NCBI GenBank assembly: GCA_963169055.1
Contig: CAUJFU010000195.1
Location: 1-23,937 of the forward strand
Length of the DNA: 23,937 nucleotides
Direction: 5' to 3'
Source of the DNA: Myxococcota bacterium
GTDB taxonomy: Bacteria; Myxococcota_C; UBA6777
Shown here: positions 6,444-12,632 of the stretch, one piece after another
How positions within the stretch are numbered: position 1 is the first letter of the stretch
How the letters are laid out: every line of letters starts with the position of its first letter
Program-made: the position numbers and the translations under genes
The notes under the pieces: generated by a model
What the model saw: only the letters and a program-made list of their open reading frames with translations
What the model was told of the DNA's origin: nothing
The model's database searches: none

Positions 6444-6596
6444 ATGTCGACACCAAAAGCAAGGTCGAGCGAAAAACCGAAACCATCTTTATCATGCGCG
6501 GAGATGAAGCAGAAGGAGATCAGCTTGATGGGGCGGGTGGTGCAGTGGTTGCGGCTCTTTTCGGGAGCAGAAACGGGGGAGGGTCGTGCCTTCAAA
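6444..6596 (+). pseudogene. Possible frameshifted gene start downstream of higA
   Basis: AAGGAGGCT precedes an ATG at 6444 that opens MSTPKARSSEK. The protein-like signal then continues in the neighbouring frame, which is the higA frame after its stop, as SKVERKTETIFIMRGDEAEG and QLDGAGGAVVAAL. A single indel near the AAAA at about 6456 would join the two. The reading peters out where mazF begins on the opposite strand. I do not recognise the product. It could equally be intergenic sequence with a chance pattern. Confidence 0.25.
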
Positions 6597-6941
6597 TCAA
6601 GAAAGACCGAGCAACGCGGCGAGTTTTGCGAGAACGTCCTCCACGATCTCATCGTCCGCTTTTTCGATGAAAGAGGCTTGGCGCACTCTCCATTCGAGAC
6701 TCTTGACTTGGTCGGAAAGCACACATCCTATCGTTTGCATCCTCGGACTCAGGAGGACAAGGAAGTTGTTTCTGGTTTTTTGACTTGTGATGGGGCAAAC
6801 GATCACAAGACTGCTGAGTTGGTTATAGCTGGCGGGGGACAGCACAAGAGCAGGGCGACGTTTGGCTTGTTCTCGTCCGACTTGGGGGTTGAAGTCGATC
6901 GAAACGATATCCCCGAGGTCTGGAATGTAGGGTGCGTTCAA
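6597..6941 (-). CDS. mazF: MazF/PemK-type mRNA interferase toxin
   Basis: The 114-residue product carries the MazF fold pattern: GDIVSIDFNPQVGREQAKRR with PALVLSP in the first strands and loop, VIVCPITSQ in the middle strand, and SDQVKSLEWRVRQASF near the end. MazF toxins cleave RNA at short sequence motifs and are held inactive by MazE. The start is a TTG at 6941. It has a near-perfect Shine-Dalgarno, GGAGGTGAT, just upstream, and the immediately preceding in-frame codon is a stop, so no longer form is possible. The SD lies in a duplicated copy of the mazE 3' end (see 6932-7044). The upstream mazE supplies the antitoxin on the same strand. Confidence 0.92.
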   Translation of the reverse strand: MNAPYIPDLGDIVSIDFNPQVGREQAKRRPALVLSPASYNQLSSLVIVCPITSQKTRNNFLVLLSPRMQTIGCVLSDQVKSLEWRVRQASFIEKADDEIVEDVLAKLAALLGLS

Positions 6942-7044
6942 TCAATCACCTCCGCCCCGACTTCTCCTTGGGCGATGAGGAGAAAGTCGTCTCCCATCGG
7001 GAGTTTTTGTGCGTTCAATCAATCACCTCCGCCCCGACTTCTCC
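6932..7044 (-). repeat. 36-bp direct repeat duplicating the mazE-mazF junction
   Basis: The identical 36 bp occurs at 6932-6967 and 7009-7044, 77 bp apart. On the minus strand each copy spans the last codons of mazE (GEVGAEVID-stop), the ribosome binding site and a TTG start. The 41 bp between copies reads in frame, so the upstream TTG opens a 26-codon ORF that begins MNAQKLPMGDD and ends GEVGAEVID. The ancestral order was probably a direct stop/start overlap (TTGA). Confidence 0.85.
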
Positions 7045-7266
7045 CCCCACGCCGATCTCTTCGTGAAAGTCTTCGGGCGTCAGGCCAGCAAGAAGTTCTT
7101 CAAGTGTGTAAGAACGGTGTTTTTTGACGGGCTTGATCACGAGATTGCCCTTTGATATCTCCATCTGCACACTTGCTTTCGCCGAGAGCTCTAGCTCTTT
7201 CGCGATATCTGCAGGGATTCTCAGCGCCAAACTGTTGCCCCATACCGAGATGGATGCTTTGCGCAT
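7015..7266 (-). CDS. mazE: MazE-type antitoxin (AbrB/SpoVT fold)
   Basis: The 83-residue product starts with the swapped-hairpin DNA-binding pattern of MazE: ISVWGNSLALRIPADIAKEL, with the GNSLAxRIP signature, followed by VQMEISKGNLVIKP. The C-terminal part (YTLEELLAGLTPEDFHEEIG) is the acidic toxin-wrapping tail. It binds and blocks MazF and represses the operon as a complex. The ATG at 7266 has AAAGGAGG six bases upstream, and a promoter with an overlapping palindrome lies at 7320-7360. The gene precedes mazF on the same strand, separated by a duplicated junction segment rather than the usual overlap. Confidence 0.93.
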   Translation of the reverse strand: MRKASISVWGNSLALRIPADIAKELELSAKASVQMEISKGNLVIKPVKKHRSYTLEELLAGLTPEDFHEEIGVGGEVGAEVID

Positions 7267-7319
7267 ACGATGCCTCCTTTCCGTTTCTTCTTGCTGCCTA
7301 CAAAATGGCAGAGAAGAAT

Positions 7320-7360
7320 ATGTATATACATCGTATATCCATTCAACGTTCTCGCGTCAA
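7320..7360 (-). promoter_or_regulatory. mazEF promoter with alternating palindromes
   Basis: On the minus strand TTGACG (7360-7355) and TATACG (7337-7332) are 17 bp apart. Overlapping the -10 and start region are two alternative palindromes that share a half: ATGTATATACAT (7320-7331, perfect) and ATATAC-ATC-GTATAT (7324-7338). The E. coli mazEF promoter is known for a comparable alternating palindrome bound by MazE-MazF, so autoregulation is likely. Confidence 0.7.
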
Positions 7361-7431
7361 AAACTTTGTCCATTACCAACGGATGAAACATGCTCCGTCG
7401 CCTCACTTCTTCATGACTTTTTCAACAAGTT

Positions 7432-8226
7432 TCAGGCACTTTCAGACGGGCGGCGGATCGGCAAGTACGTTGTGCAAAATCTGCTTGTGATGTCCCACAG
7501 ATCCGAAGTTAACAACTCCTCAACTTTTTCTTGAATGGCTTGCGGTACGCCGCCATAAAATGCTTCCGCGATGCTTCCCGCGATGCAAGCAAGCGTATCG
7601 CTATCGCCACCAAGAGAGATGGCGTTTCGGATGGCGTCTTCGTACGAATCGGAGTCCAGAAACGCGATGATCGCTTCGGGAACCGTGCCTTGGCAGGAAA
7701 CGTCGAAAGAGTACGTCGGTCGGATCTCTTCGGTAGTACGGCCCAGATCGTAGTGAAATTGGTTTGAGATCCGCGAACGGATGGATTCTTTGTTGTGGCC
7801 GATCCTTGCGAGGAAAATAGCAAGAGCCGTAGCCTGTGCCCCTTTGATGCCTTCTGGGTGGTTGTGCGTGATCTCTGCGGTTGCTTTGGCTTGGGCTAAC
7901 ACTTCCTCTTCGGTGGAAAAAGCGAAGGCAACGGGACTCACCCGCATCGCGGAGCCATTGCCCCAACTGTTGTAAGGCTCAGCCTTTTCAACGTGAAGCC
8001 ACCGAATAAACGTGCCACCATAACCAGCATTCGGATAGCGTCGACCGATCTCTCGCACAGAATCGACATAAGGTTTTCCACCGAGTATGGCATCTGCGAT
8101 CGCGACCGTCAAAACCGTATCGTCTGTGAAACGGCACGATGGATGGAAGAGAGGAAATGTCTTGGTCTTCATCGGATGGCGCTCGTACACAGATCCAATG
8201 ATATCACCTGCGATGGCTCCGATCAT
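7432..8226 (-). CDS. ADP-ribosylglycohydrolase (DraG/ARH family)
   Basis: The 264-residue product removes ADP-ribose from modified proteins or related conjugates using a two-magnesium centre. The diagnostic elements are present: GDIIGS at residues 7-12, TDDT at 34-37 (metal ligands), a central NGSAMRVSPVAF segment, TAEITHNHPEGIKGAQATA and the C-terminal ISLGGDSDTLACIAGSIAEA. The ATG at 8226 is chosen because family members start directly with MIGAIxGD and AGAGGA lies 8 bases upstream; the frame extends upstream without homology. A 32-residue ORF ends 40 bp upstream on the same strand. It stands next to mazEF and a higA orphan, so a role in reversing a toxin's or defence system's ADP-ribosylation is possible. 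No ADP-ribosyltransferase is visible in the window. Confidence 0.9.
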   Translation of the reverse strand: MIGAIAGDIIGSVYERHPMKTKTFPLFHPSCRFTDDTVLTVAIADAILGGKPYVDSVREIGRRYPNAGYGGTFIRWLHVEKAEPYNSWGNGSAMRVSPVAFAFSTEEEVLAQAKATAEITHNHPEGIKGAQATALAIFLARIGHNKESIRSRISNQFHYDLGRTTEEIRPTYSFDVSCQGTVPEAIIAFLDSDSYEDAIRNAISLGGDSDTLACIAGSIAEAFYGGVPQAIQEKVEELLTSDLWDITSRFCTTYLPIRRPSESA

Positions 8227-8266
8227 CTTGCGTATCCTCTGTGTTAAAGATTTATTCTGGGACAGA

Positions 8267-8365
8267 TCAAGGGCTTGTTTGCTGTAGCAACTCGTACAAT
8301 TTTGCAAGTGCGGGAGCGGCTTGCGTTGCTATTTCTTTCAGTTTGTCAAGAGCATTCCAAAACAT
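8267..8365 (-). CDS. Small ORF (32 residues) upstream of the ADP-ribosylglycohydrolase
   Basis: An ATG at 8365, preceded by AAAAGGAGTCGAG (strong ribosome binding site, 5-6 bases of spacing), opens a 32-codon frame ending in TGA at 8267. The peptide starts MFWNALDKLKEIATQAAPAL and continues AKLYELLQQTSP. It can form one amphipathic helix with Leu/Ile/Ala on one face and Lys/Glu/Gln on the other. The ADP-ribosylglycohydrolase starts 40 bp downstream, so the two are probably cotranscribed. No known small-protein family is recognised. Evidence is the RBS, length and helix pattern only. Confidence 0.5.
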   Translation of the reverse strand: MFWNALDKLKEIATQAAPALAKLYELLQQTSP

Positions 8366-8566
8366 CTCGACTCCTTTTCAGGCCACTTCGTGTGTTGAAA
8401 GCGATTCGGCGGGAAACATATTGGCACCGTCTGACTTGTACGATGGGAACCATGTTCCGCACAAGTACCAAAACAGCAAGACACTGTTTTTTCTTTGACA
8501 GAAGAATCCTTCTCGTGATAGCGTCAAAAACGCTTGATACAATCAATCATACGTTGGAGATACATC

Positions 8567-10033
8567 ATGAGGAATTCAAGCGTTTTCTGGTTTTTCTTCG
8601 CATTTACTGTGCTACATTCTAGCTCTTGCGTCATCATCGAATCACCCAAATGCTTACAAGATAAAGACTGTAAAGCAAACGAGACTTGTCAGAACTCATT
8701 GTGTAAATCGAAATTTACGCCTTGTGCGGGTGATCGCGATTGTAAAAATGGCGAATACTGCGAGAAAAAGCTTTTGATCTGCGTTGAGATCCCCAAATGC
8801 ACAGACAACAAAGACTGCAAAAACGGAGATATCTGTCAAAGTGGAACATGCACATCGGGACCTCAATGCACAAACAACAAAGACTGTAAGATCGCAGAGA
8901 TCTGCCAAAACGGAGCATGTGTGGCCGATCCAAAATGTTTGCAAGAAGAGGTCTGCAACGGGTTGGACGACAACTGCAACGGTGCCGTGGATGAAAATAT
9001 CGCCGCTCGAAATTGTTATACTGGGCCAGAATCTTCTCGCGGAAAAGGCGAATGTAAAGAAGGTAGACAGCTTTGCGTAAATGGCTCTTGGGCTTCTTGC
9101 CAAAACGAGACCGTCCCGAAAGAAGAAACCTGTAATCAAAAAGACGATGACTGCGATGGCTCGATCGATAATCTCGCCACGATCGGAAAAGAATGCGATT
9201 CTGGAGAAAAAGGAGAATGCGCCAAAGGCAAGCTGGAGTGCAAAGAAGGCCAATTAAAATGCACACCACAAACAGCATCTTCCGCTGAGGTTTGCGATGG
9301 GAAAGACAATGATTGCAATGGTTTCATCGACGATTCAGCGGCTTGCTGCTCCTCTGGAAAAATGCTCGAATTGAAGGGAACCTCTTCTTACGTTTTCGTG
9401 GATCAAGCCAAACAAAACATCCAAATACAAAACCAATTCACGATGGAGAGCTGGGTCTTCATCAACGAAACCCCACCCTTTCCCGGCAATCCCAAAGTAT
9501 TCAGCCTTGGATTGCCGGGATCGACTTATGAACAAGTTGTGTTGCATTTTTGCACAAACGCTTGCCAAGGCAAAGACAAGCCAAACGCACGCATGGTCGT
9601 GGCCGCCCCCGGAGAAATCATCTTAGATTCCCCAGAACAATCGTCACTCAAAGTTTGGCTGCATCTGGCGTTTTCATTCGATGGCAAAACAGGAAACCTC
9701 TATGTCAACGGCGCGTTGAAAAAAAGCACCTCTATCAGCGCCCCCGTGAAAACAGATCCAAGGCAACAAATGTACATCGGAAGAGGCGGCGGGGGCGAAG
9801 TGGATCGCTTTCTTGGATACATTGATGAAGTGCGACTTTGGGACTATGCAAGATCCGAGCAGCAGATCAAAGAGAATATGAAAAAGAAAATAAATCCTCA
9901 GGAAAAAGGCTTGATTGGATACTGGAATTTTGACGATGGGACAGCAAAAGATCTCTCGACCAAACAAAACAACGGCGAATTAAAAGGAGAGGCCGCGATC
10001 ATCCCAGTCAAAAAGCCCACATGGTGCGACTAA
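8567..10033 (+). CDS. Secreted Cys-rich protein with MopE-like motifs and C-terminal LamG domain
   Basis: The 488-residue product has an N-terminal hydrophobic export signal (SVFWFFFAFTVLHSSSCV). The Cys may be lipidated, although the lipobox lacks the usual Leu at -3. Four short Cys modules follow (CxxxxDCKxxxxCxxxxC, for example CTDNKDCKNGDICQSGTC). Three MopE-like motifs come next: EVCNGLDDNCNGAVDE, ETCNQKDDDCDGSIDN and EVCDGKDNDCNGFIDD, which are regarded as metal-binding. From about residue 265 there is a LamG/concanavalin-like jelly roll (FTMESWVF..., WLHLAFSFDGKTGNLYVNG, GYIDEVRLWDYARS, GLIGYWNFDDG). Such proteins are usually cell-surface lipoproteins of Myxococcota-like bacteria with adhesive or binding roles. 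The ATG at 8567 follows GGAGA by seven bases. The gene is noticeably A-rich compared with its neighbours. Confidence 0.85.
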   Translation: MRNSSVFWFFFAFTVLHSSSCVIIESPKCLQDKDCKANETCQNSLCKSKFTPCAGDRDCKNGEYCEKKLLICVEIPKCTDNKDCKNGDICQSGTCTSGPQCTNNKDCKIAEICQNGACVADPKCLQEEVCNGLDDNCNGAVDENIAARNCYTGPESSRGKGECKEGRQLCVNGSWASCQNETVPKEETCNQKDDDCDGSIDNLATIGKECDSGEKGECAKGKLECKEGQLKCTPQTASSAEVCDGKDNDCNGFIDDSAACCSSGKMLELKGTSSYVFVDQAKQNIQIQNQFTMESWVFINETPPFPGNPKVFSLGLPGSTYEQVVLHFCTNACQGKDKPNARMVVAAPGEIILDSPEQSSLKVWLHLAFSFDGKTGNLYVNGALKKSTSISAPVKTDPRQQMYIGRGGGGEVDRFLGYIDEVRLWDYARSEQQIKENMKKKINPQEKGLIGYWNFDDGTAKDLSTKQNNGELKGEAAIIPVKKPTWCD

Positions 10034-10152
10034 CACTCTCCTCCAAGAGTCGGCGATAAGAACGCTGTTTTCTGTGTCACAAAGCCTTCGTGGGGCGACT
10101 AGCAGAGACAACAAGCCCGTCCGTCAGATCTTGTAGAACTCACGAGGTGCAC

Positions 10153-10279
10153 AAAAAACCCGTGTTCGTGCCGTTTCAAGCGAGAGAGTTATTGGCGTAA
10201 AAAACGATGATCTTTTCGCCCACACGGGGTCAAGGGGCTATAGCCCCTTGCGGGGTGTGGGGTGGCACCCCACAAAACG
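10153..10279 (-). repeat. Palindromic intergenic element, copy D
   Basis: This is the best-preserved copy. On the minus strand, sense to the alpha/beta hydrolase gene, there are GTGGGGTGCCACCCCAC, then CGCAAGGGGC-TATA-GCCCCTTG (perfect stem), ACCCCGTGTGGGCG, an inner block with CGTTTTTTACGCC and CTCGCTTG, and CGAACACGGGTTTTTT. CCGTGT near the middle pairs with ACACGG at the end just before six Ts. It starts 23 bp after the hydrolase stop and probably ends that transcript. Confidence 0.8.
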
Positions 10280-10301
10280 ATCGAACGGCGTCCATCCAGT
10301 C

Positions 10302-11471
10302 TTACGCGCAACGCGCCTCAAGCCAGCGCAAGATCAGAGGATAGACTTCTTCGTGGGCGTGTTTTGCGAAGATCAATCCGTTGTGACAATAATCCAATCG
10401 CGCCCCAAAAGACCGCCCCATCACATGAAATTCTTTGCAAGAAGAGCCGATCTTCTCGTAGCCAAGGCGCACTTGTGCAGGAGGCGCCAAGGTATCGCCT
10501 TCCCCTGCGATACAACACAGCGGCACCTGAACCTTGGCAAGCTCCGCGAGATAATCGATCTTTCCATCCGCCGACAAGAAGCGACCCGAACGCAACATCT
10601 CCAAAAACACAGCCGTGATCCGTTCGTTGAAGTCTTCAGTCATCACAAACAAGCCGCGCCGAAACACATACGGCTCGATATTTGGGGGATAACTGAAACC
10701 CAGATGGATCGGTAGATAAGGCATCAACATCGCCCCTCCACGCGCCAACCAACGCAACGGAAAAACCGCACATACCGCAAAGATCAACGGCGCGACCCAA
10801 GCGATCAGTCGATTCGAGAGACTCGGTGGCAACCCCGCAGGCGATCCCAAACAACACAACGAGGCAACGCGTGTTTCTTCGGGATGAAGGCCCAAATAAG
10901 CATACATCACCAACCCACCCATCGAATGCCCCACCCAATGAACCGCATCAACTTCCGATTCTTCGGTAATATGCGCCAAGATCGCAGGGACATCTCGGCT
11001 TGCATGATCATCAAAACTCCATAACGGGTCGCTTGGCCCCCCCTCCGCCACAGAACGCGCACGACTCTCCCCATACCCCCGAAGATCCACATTCCACACC
11101 TCAAAACCATGCTGACAGAAAAATTCGACCAAGCTCGCCCCAGAACTCAGGTCCATATTGCCTCGGTTGGCATTGAATCCATGACACGTCACCACCACCG
11201 CACGGCGAGGCCCCTCCGCAGGATGTCGCGCCACCGCCAACGACCACCCGCCTTCCAACGCGATCCGATCCACTCGCGGAGCCTGCAGCGCTTCGCCCAA
11301 CCGACAGCGACCCACCCAAGTCGAAACCATCCACACGATCTCAAAAACACCCAATACTCCGACAAAGATCAATAGACCCGTCAAAGACCACCACCCCCAA
11401 AACACCAACACACCCACAAAGACCAACCACAACACCATCCGACGACCCTGAATCCGCCGATTCTTCGGCAT
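10302..11471 (-). CDS. Membrane-anchored alpha/beta hydrolase
   Basis: The 389-residue product starts with a basic segment and two closely spaced hydrophobic helices (about residues 12-30 and 31-50), so it is probably anchored in the inner membrane. An alpha/beta hydrolase domain follows. VVVTCHGFNANRGNMD provides the oxyanion-loop region, VDLRGYGESRA is the usual strand-4 element, and GHSMGG holds the nucleophile Ser183. Asp326 (GEGDTLAPP) and His363 (YCHNGLIF) complete the expected triad. Lipase or esterase activity on hydrophobic substrates is likely, but the substrate is not evident; the short lid-like insert (PLIFAVCAVFPLRWLARGG) is strongly hydrophobic. The ATG at 11471 has GAGGAGG five bases upstream. 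The gene is transcribed away from the selenoprotein gene, and copy D of the palindromic element follows its stop. Confidence 0.88.
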   Translation of the reverse strand: MPKNRRIQGRRMVLWLVFVGVLVFWGWWSLTGLLIFVGVLGVFEIVWMVSTWVGRCRLGEALQAPRVDRIALEGGWSLAVARHPAEGPRRAVVVTCHGFNANRGNMDLSSGASLVEFFCQHGFEVWNVDLRGYGESRARSVAEGGPSDPLWSFDDHASRDVPAILAHITEESEVDAVHWVGHSMGGLVMYAYLGLHPEETRVASLCCLGSPAGLPPSLSNRLIAWVAPLIFAVCAVFPLRWLARGGAMLMPYLPIHLGFSYPPNIEPYVFRRGLFVMTEDFNERITAVFLEMLRSGRFLSADGKIDYLAELAKVQVPLCCIAGEGDTLAPPAQVRLGYEKIGSSCKEFHVMGRSFGARLDYCHNGLIFAKHAHEEVYPLILRWLEARCA

Positions 11472-11520
11472 CCAAACCTCCTCGTCTCACTAATCATCCA
11501 CGCCCAAGCCACGCATGATC

Positions 11521-11557
11521 GGGCTTGAGCGCAGACTTGATGCGCTCGCTCAAGCCC
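11521..11557. repeat. Long inverted repeat in the divergent intergenic region
   Basis: GGGCTTGAGCG (11521-11531) and CGCTCAAGCCC (11547-11557) form an 11-bp perfect stem. The alternative pairing GAGCGC/GCGCTC lies inside it. It sits 50 bp upstream of the alpha/beta hydrolase start and about 180 bp before the selenoprotein start. It could be an operator, a 5' UTR hairpin or a terminator remnant without a T-run. The remaining 11472-11735 sequence shows no gene that I can support. Confidence 0.5.
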
Positions 11558-11695
11558 ATCGCCGCCCAAAGATGAACATCCCCCCTCACAACGCAAGCCA
11601 CACACCCCAGAGATGACAAAACACAGACAAAAATGTGACACGACAAGCGATGGCTGGGTCTTTCCATCTGATCGCAGTGACTTGTTGAATCCATT

Positions 11696-11742
11696 TCGTG
11701 GGGCATGGCCCCACACCCCACAAAGGAGCCTCGCCTTGACTC
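11696..11742 (+). repeat. Palindromic intergenic element, partial copy E
   Basis: The segment shows CGTGGGGCATGGCCCCAC, then ACCCCACAAAGGAGC and CTTGACTCC, aligning with GTGGGG...ACCCCACAAGGGAGC and CTTGACCCC of copy B. The inner block and the CGAACACGG end are missing. Its AAAGGAG and TTG coincide with the ribosome binding site and start codon of the following gene. Confidence 0.6.
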
Positions 11743-12560
11743 CAGATATCCAAACCCTCTTTTCTGCTGTAGGGATGGGCGTTGTCGTCTTTGGATGGCT
11801 GCATTACCTGTCCCTCATCGGTAAAGAAAAAGTCCCCAAGCATCCCCAGTTTTCCCTCTCCACCATGCTCGCAGGAAGCCTTCTTTCGATCGCTCCTTGG
11901 ATGGTGGCTGTTGCCCAAAAGCTTCCGCTGTCTCTGCTTGCGGTTTCGTTTTCAGTTGGAGCCGTCGGACTGGCCTTGTTTTTCGTGTACCTGTTGCGCC
12001 AAGCCCCCCTCCCTGATCGACCACTCCGATTACAAGTCAACGATCGTTTTCCACCTCTCCAAATCGTCGATGCCAACGGGCAATTACACAACACCCAAGA
12101 TCAGCAAGGTCAACGCTTTTTGTTCAAGTTCTTTCGCGGTCACTGGTGACCATACTGTTCCGCCGAGTTGCGGCGGTTTGAACAAATAAAGCCTCTCTTT
12201 GAAACCTACAACGTCGCTGTATACGCCCTGAGCAAAGACACACCCGCTGAAGCCAAAGCTCACCAAGAACGCGATGCCTTGGGATTTGTGAGACTCTTTT
12301 GCGATCCAGAACTGCGGCATATCCGCGCATTGGGACTGGAGCACCAGAAAGCCCTCGAATTCAAAACATGGGATATCTTGGGTATCCCGCTTGGCTATCC
12401 AAGCGGATTCAAAAGCATGGCGATCCCAACCTCCATCCTTGTTGATGAAAACGGAAAAGTCCGCTGGATCGACCAATCCGACGATTATCGGATGCGTGGC
12501 GATGCACAACGTATCCAAGACGCCCTCCTCCAAAGCTTTGGCCCTCCCCCTCTTTCTTGA
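11736..12560 (+). CDS. Membrane-anchored peroxiredoxin/thioredoxin-like selenoprotein (in-frame UGA = Sec)
   Basis: Two reading frames in the same phase are separated only by TGA at 12147-12149. Reading through gives 274 residues: three hydrophobic helices (about residues 9-30, 48-67 and 69-96), then an AhpC/TSA-like thioredoxin domain. The TGA falls exactly where the family has its redox cysteine: FKFFRGHW-U-PYCSAEL, Sec138 with Cys141 as resolving partner (UxxC). The post-UGA half is clearly coding: VAVYALSKDTPAEAKAHQER, SMAIPTSILVDENGKVRW. A stem-loop follows the UGA at the right distance (12156-12184). Expected role: reduction of peroxides or disulfides at the membrane. The proposed start is TTG at 11736 with AAAGGAG seven bases upstream. 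Both derive from partial element E, and no closer ATG has an RBS. A pseudogene with a nonsense mutation is the alternative, but the position and the hairpin argue against it. Confidence 0.85.
12150..12184 (+). promoter_or_regulatory. Candidate bacterial SECIS element
   Basis: Directly after the UGA, TGTTC (12156-12160) and CGCCG (12161-12165) pair with CGGCG (12171-12175) and GAACA (12180-12184). This leaves a 5-nt apical loop, AGTTG, and a four-base bulge (GTTT) on the 3' side. The loop starts 16 nt after the UGA and has G as its second base, followed by T. These features match the general bacterial SECIS description (short loop with an early G, within about 16-37 nt of the UGA) that recruits SelB. 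Confidence 0.7.
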
Positions 12561-12632
12561 TATGCACAGAAGCGACACAGTTGGATCAGCGGATAAACCG
12601 TAAACCAAAAAAACACGCTCAAAGGAGCCACG

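Noticed and set aside
5969-6724. 251-codon minus-strand frame
   Set aside because: It overlaps higA and the start of the mazF region on the opposite strand, shows no motif and has no RBS; higA is well supported.
5340-8365. Integrated island bounded by a repeated tRNA 3' end
   Set aside because: I looked for a second copy of the GTTCGAGTCCCCCCTGAGGC end and saw none in the window, and no integrase.
12147-12149. Nonsense mutation making the thioredoxin-like gene a pseudogene
   Set aside because: The stop is exactly at the redox position before PYC, no other damage is visible and a SECIS-like hairpin follows at the expected distance.
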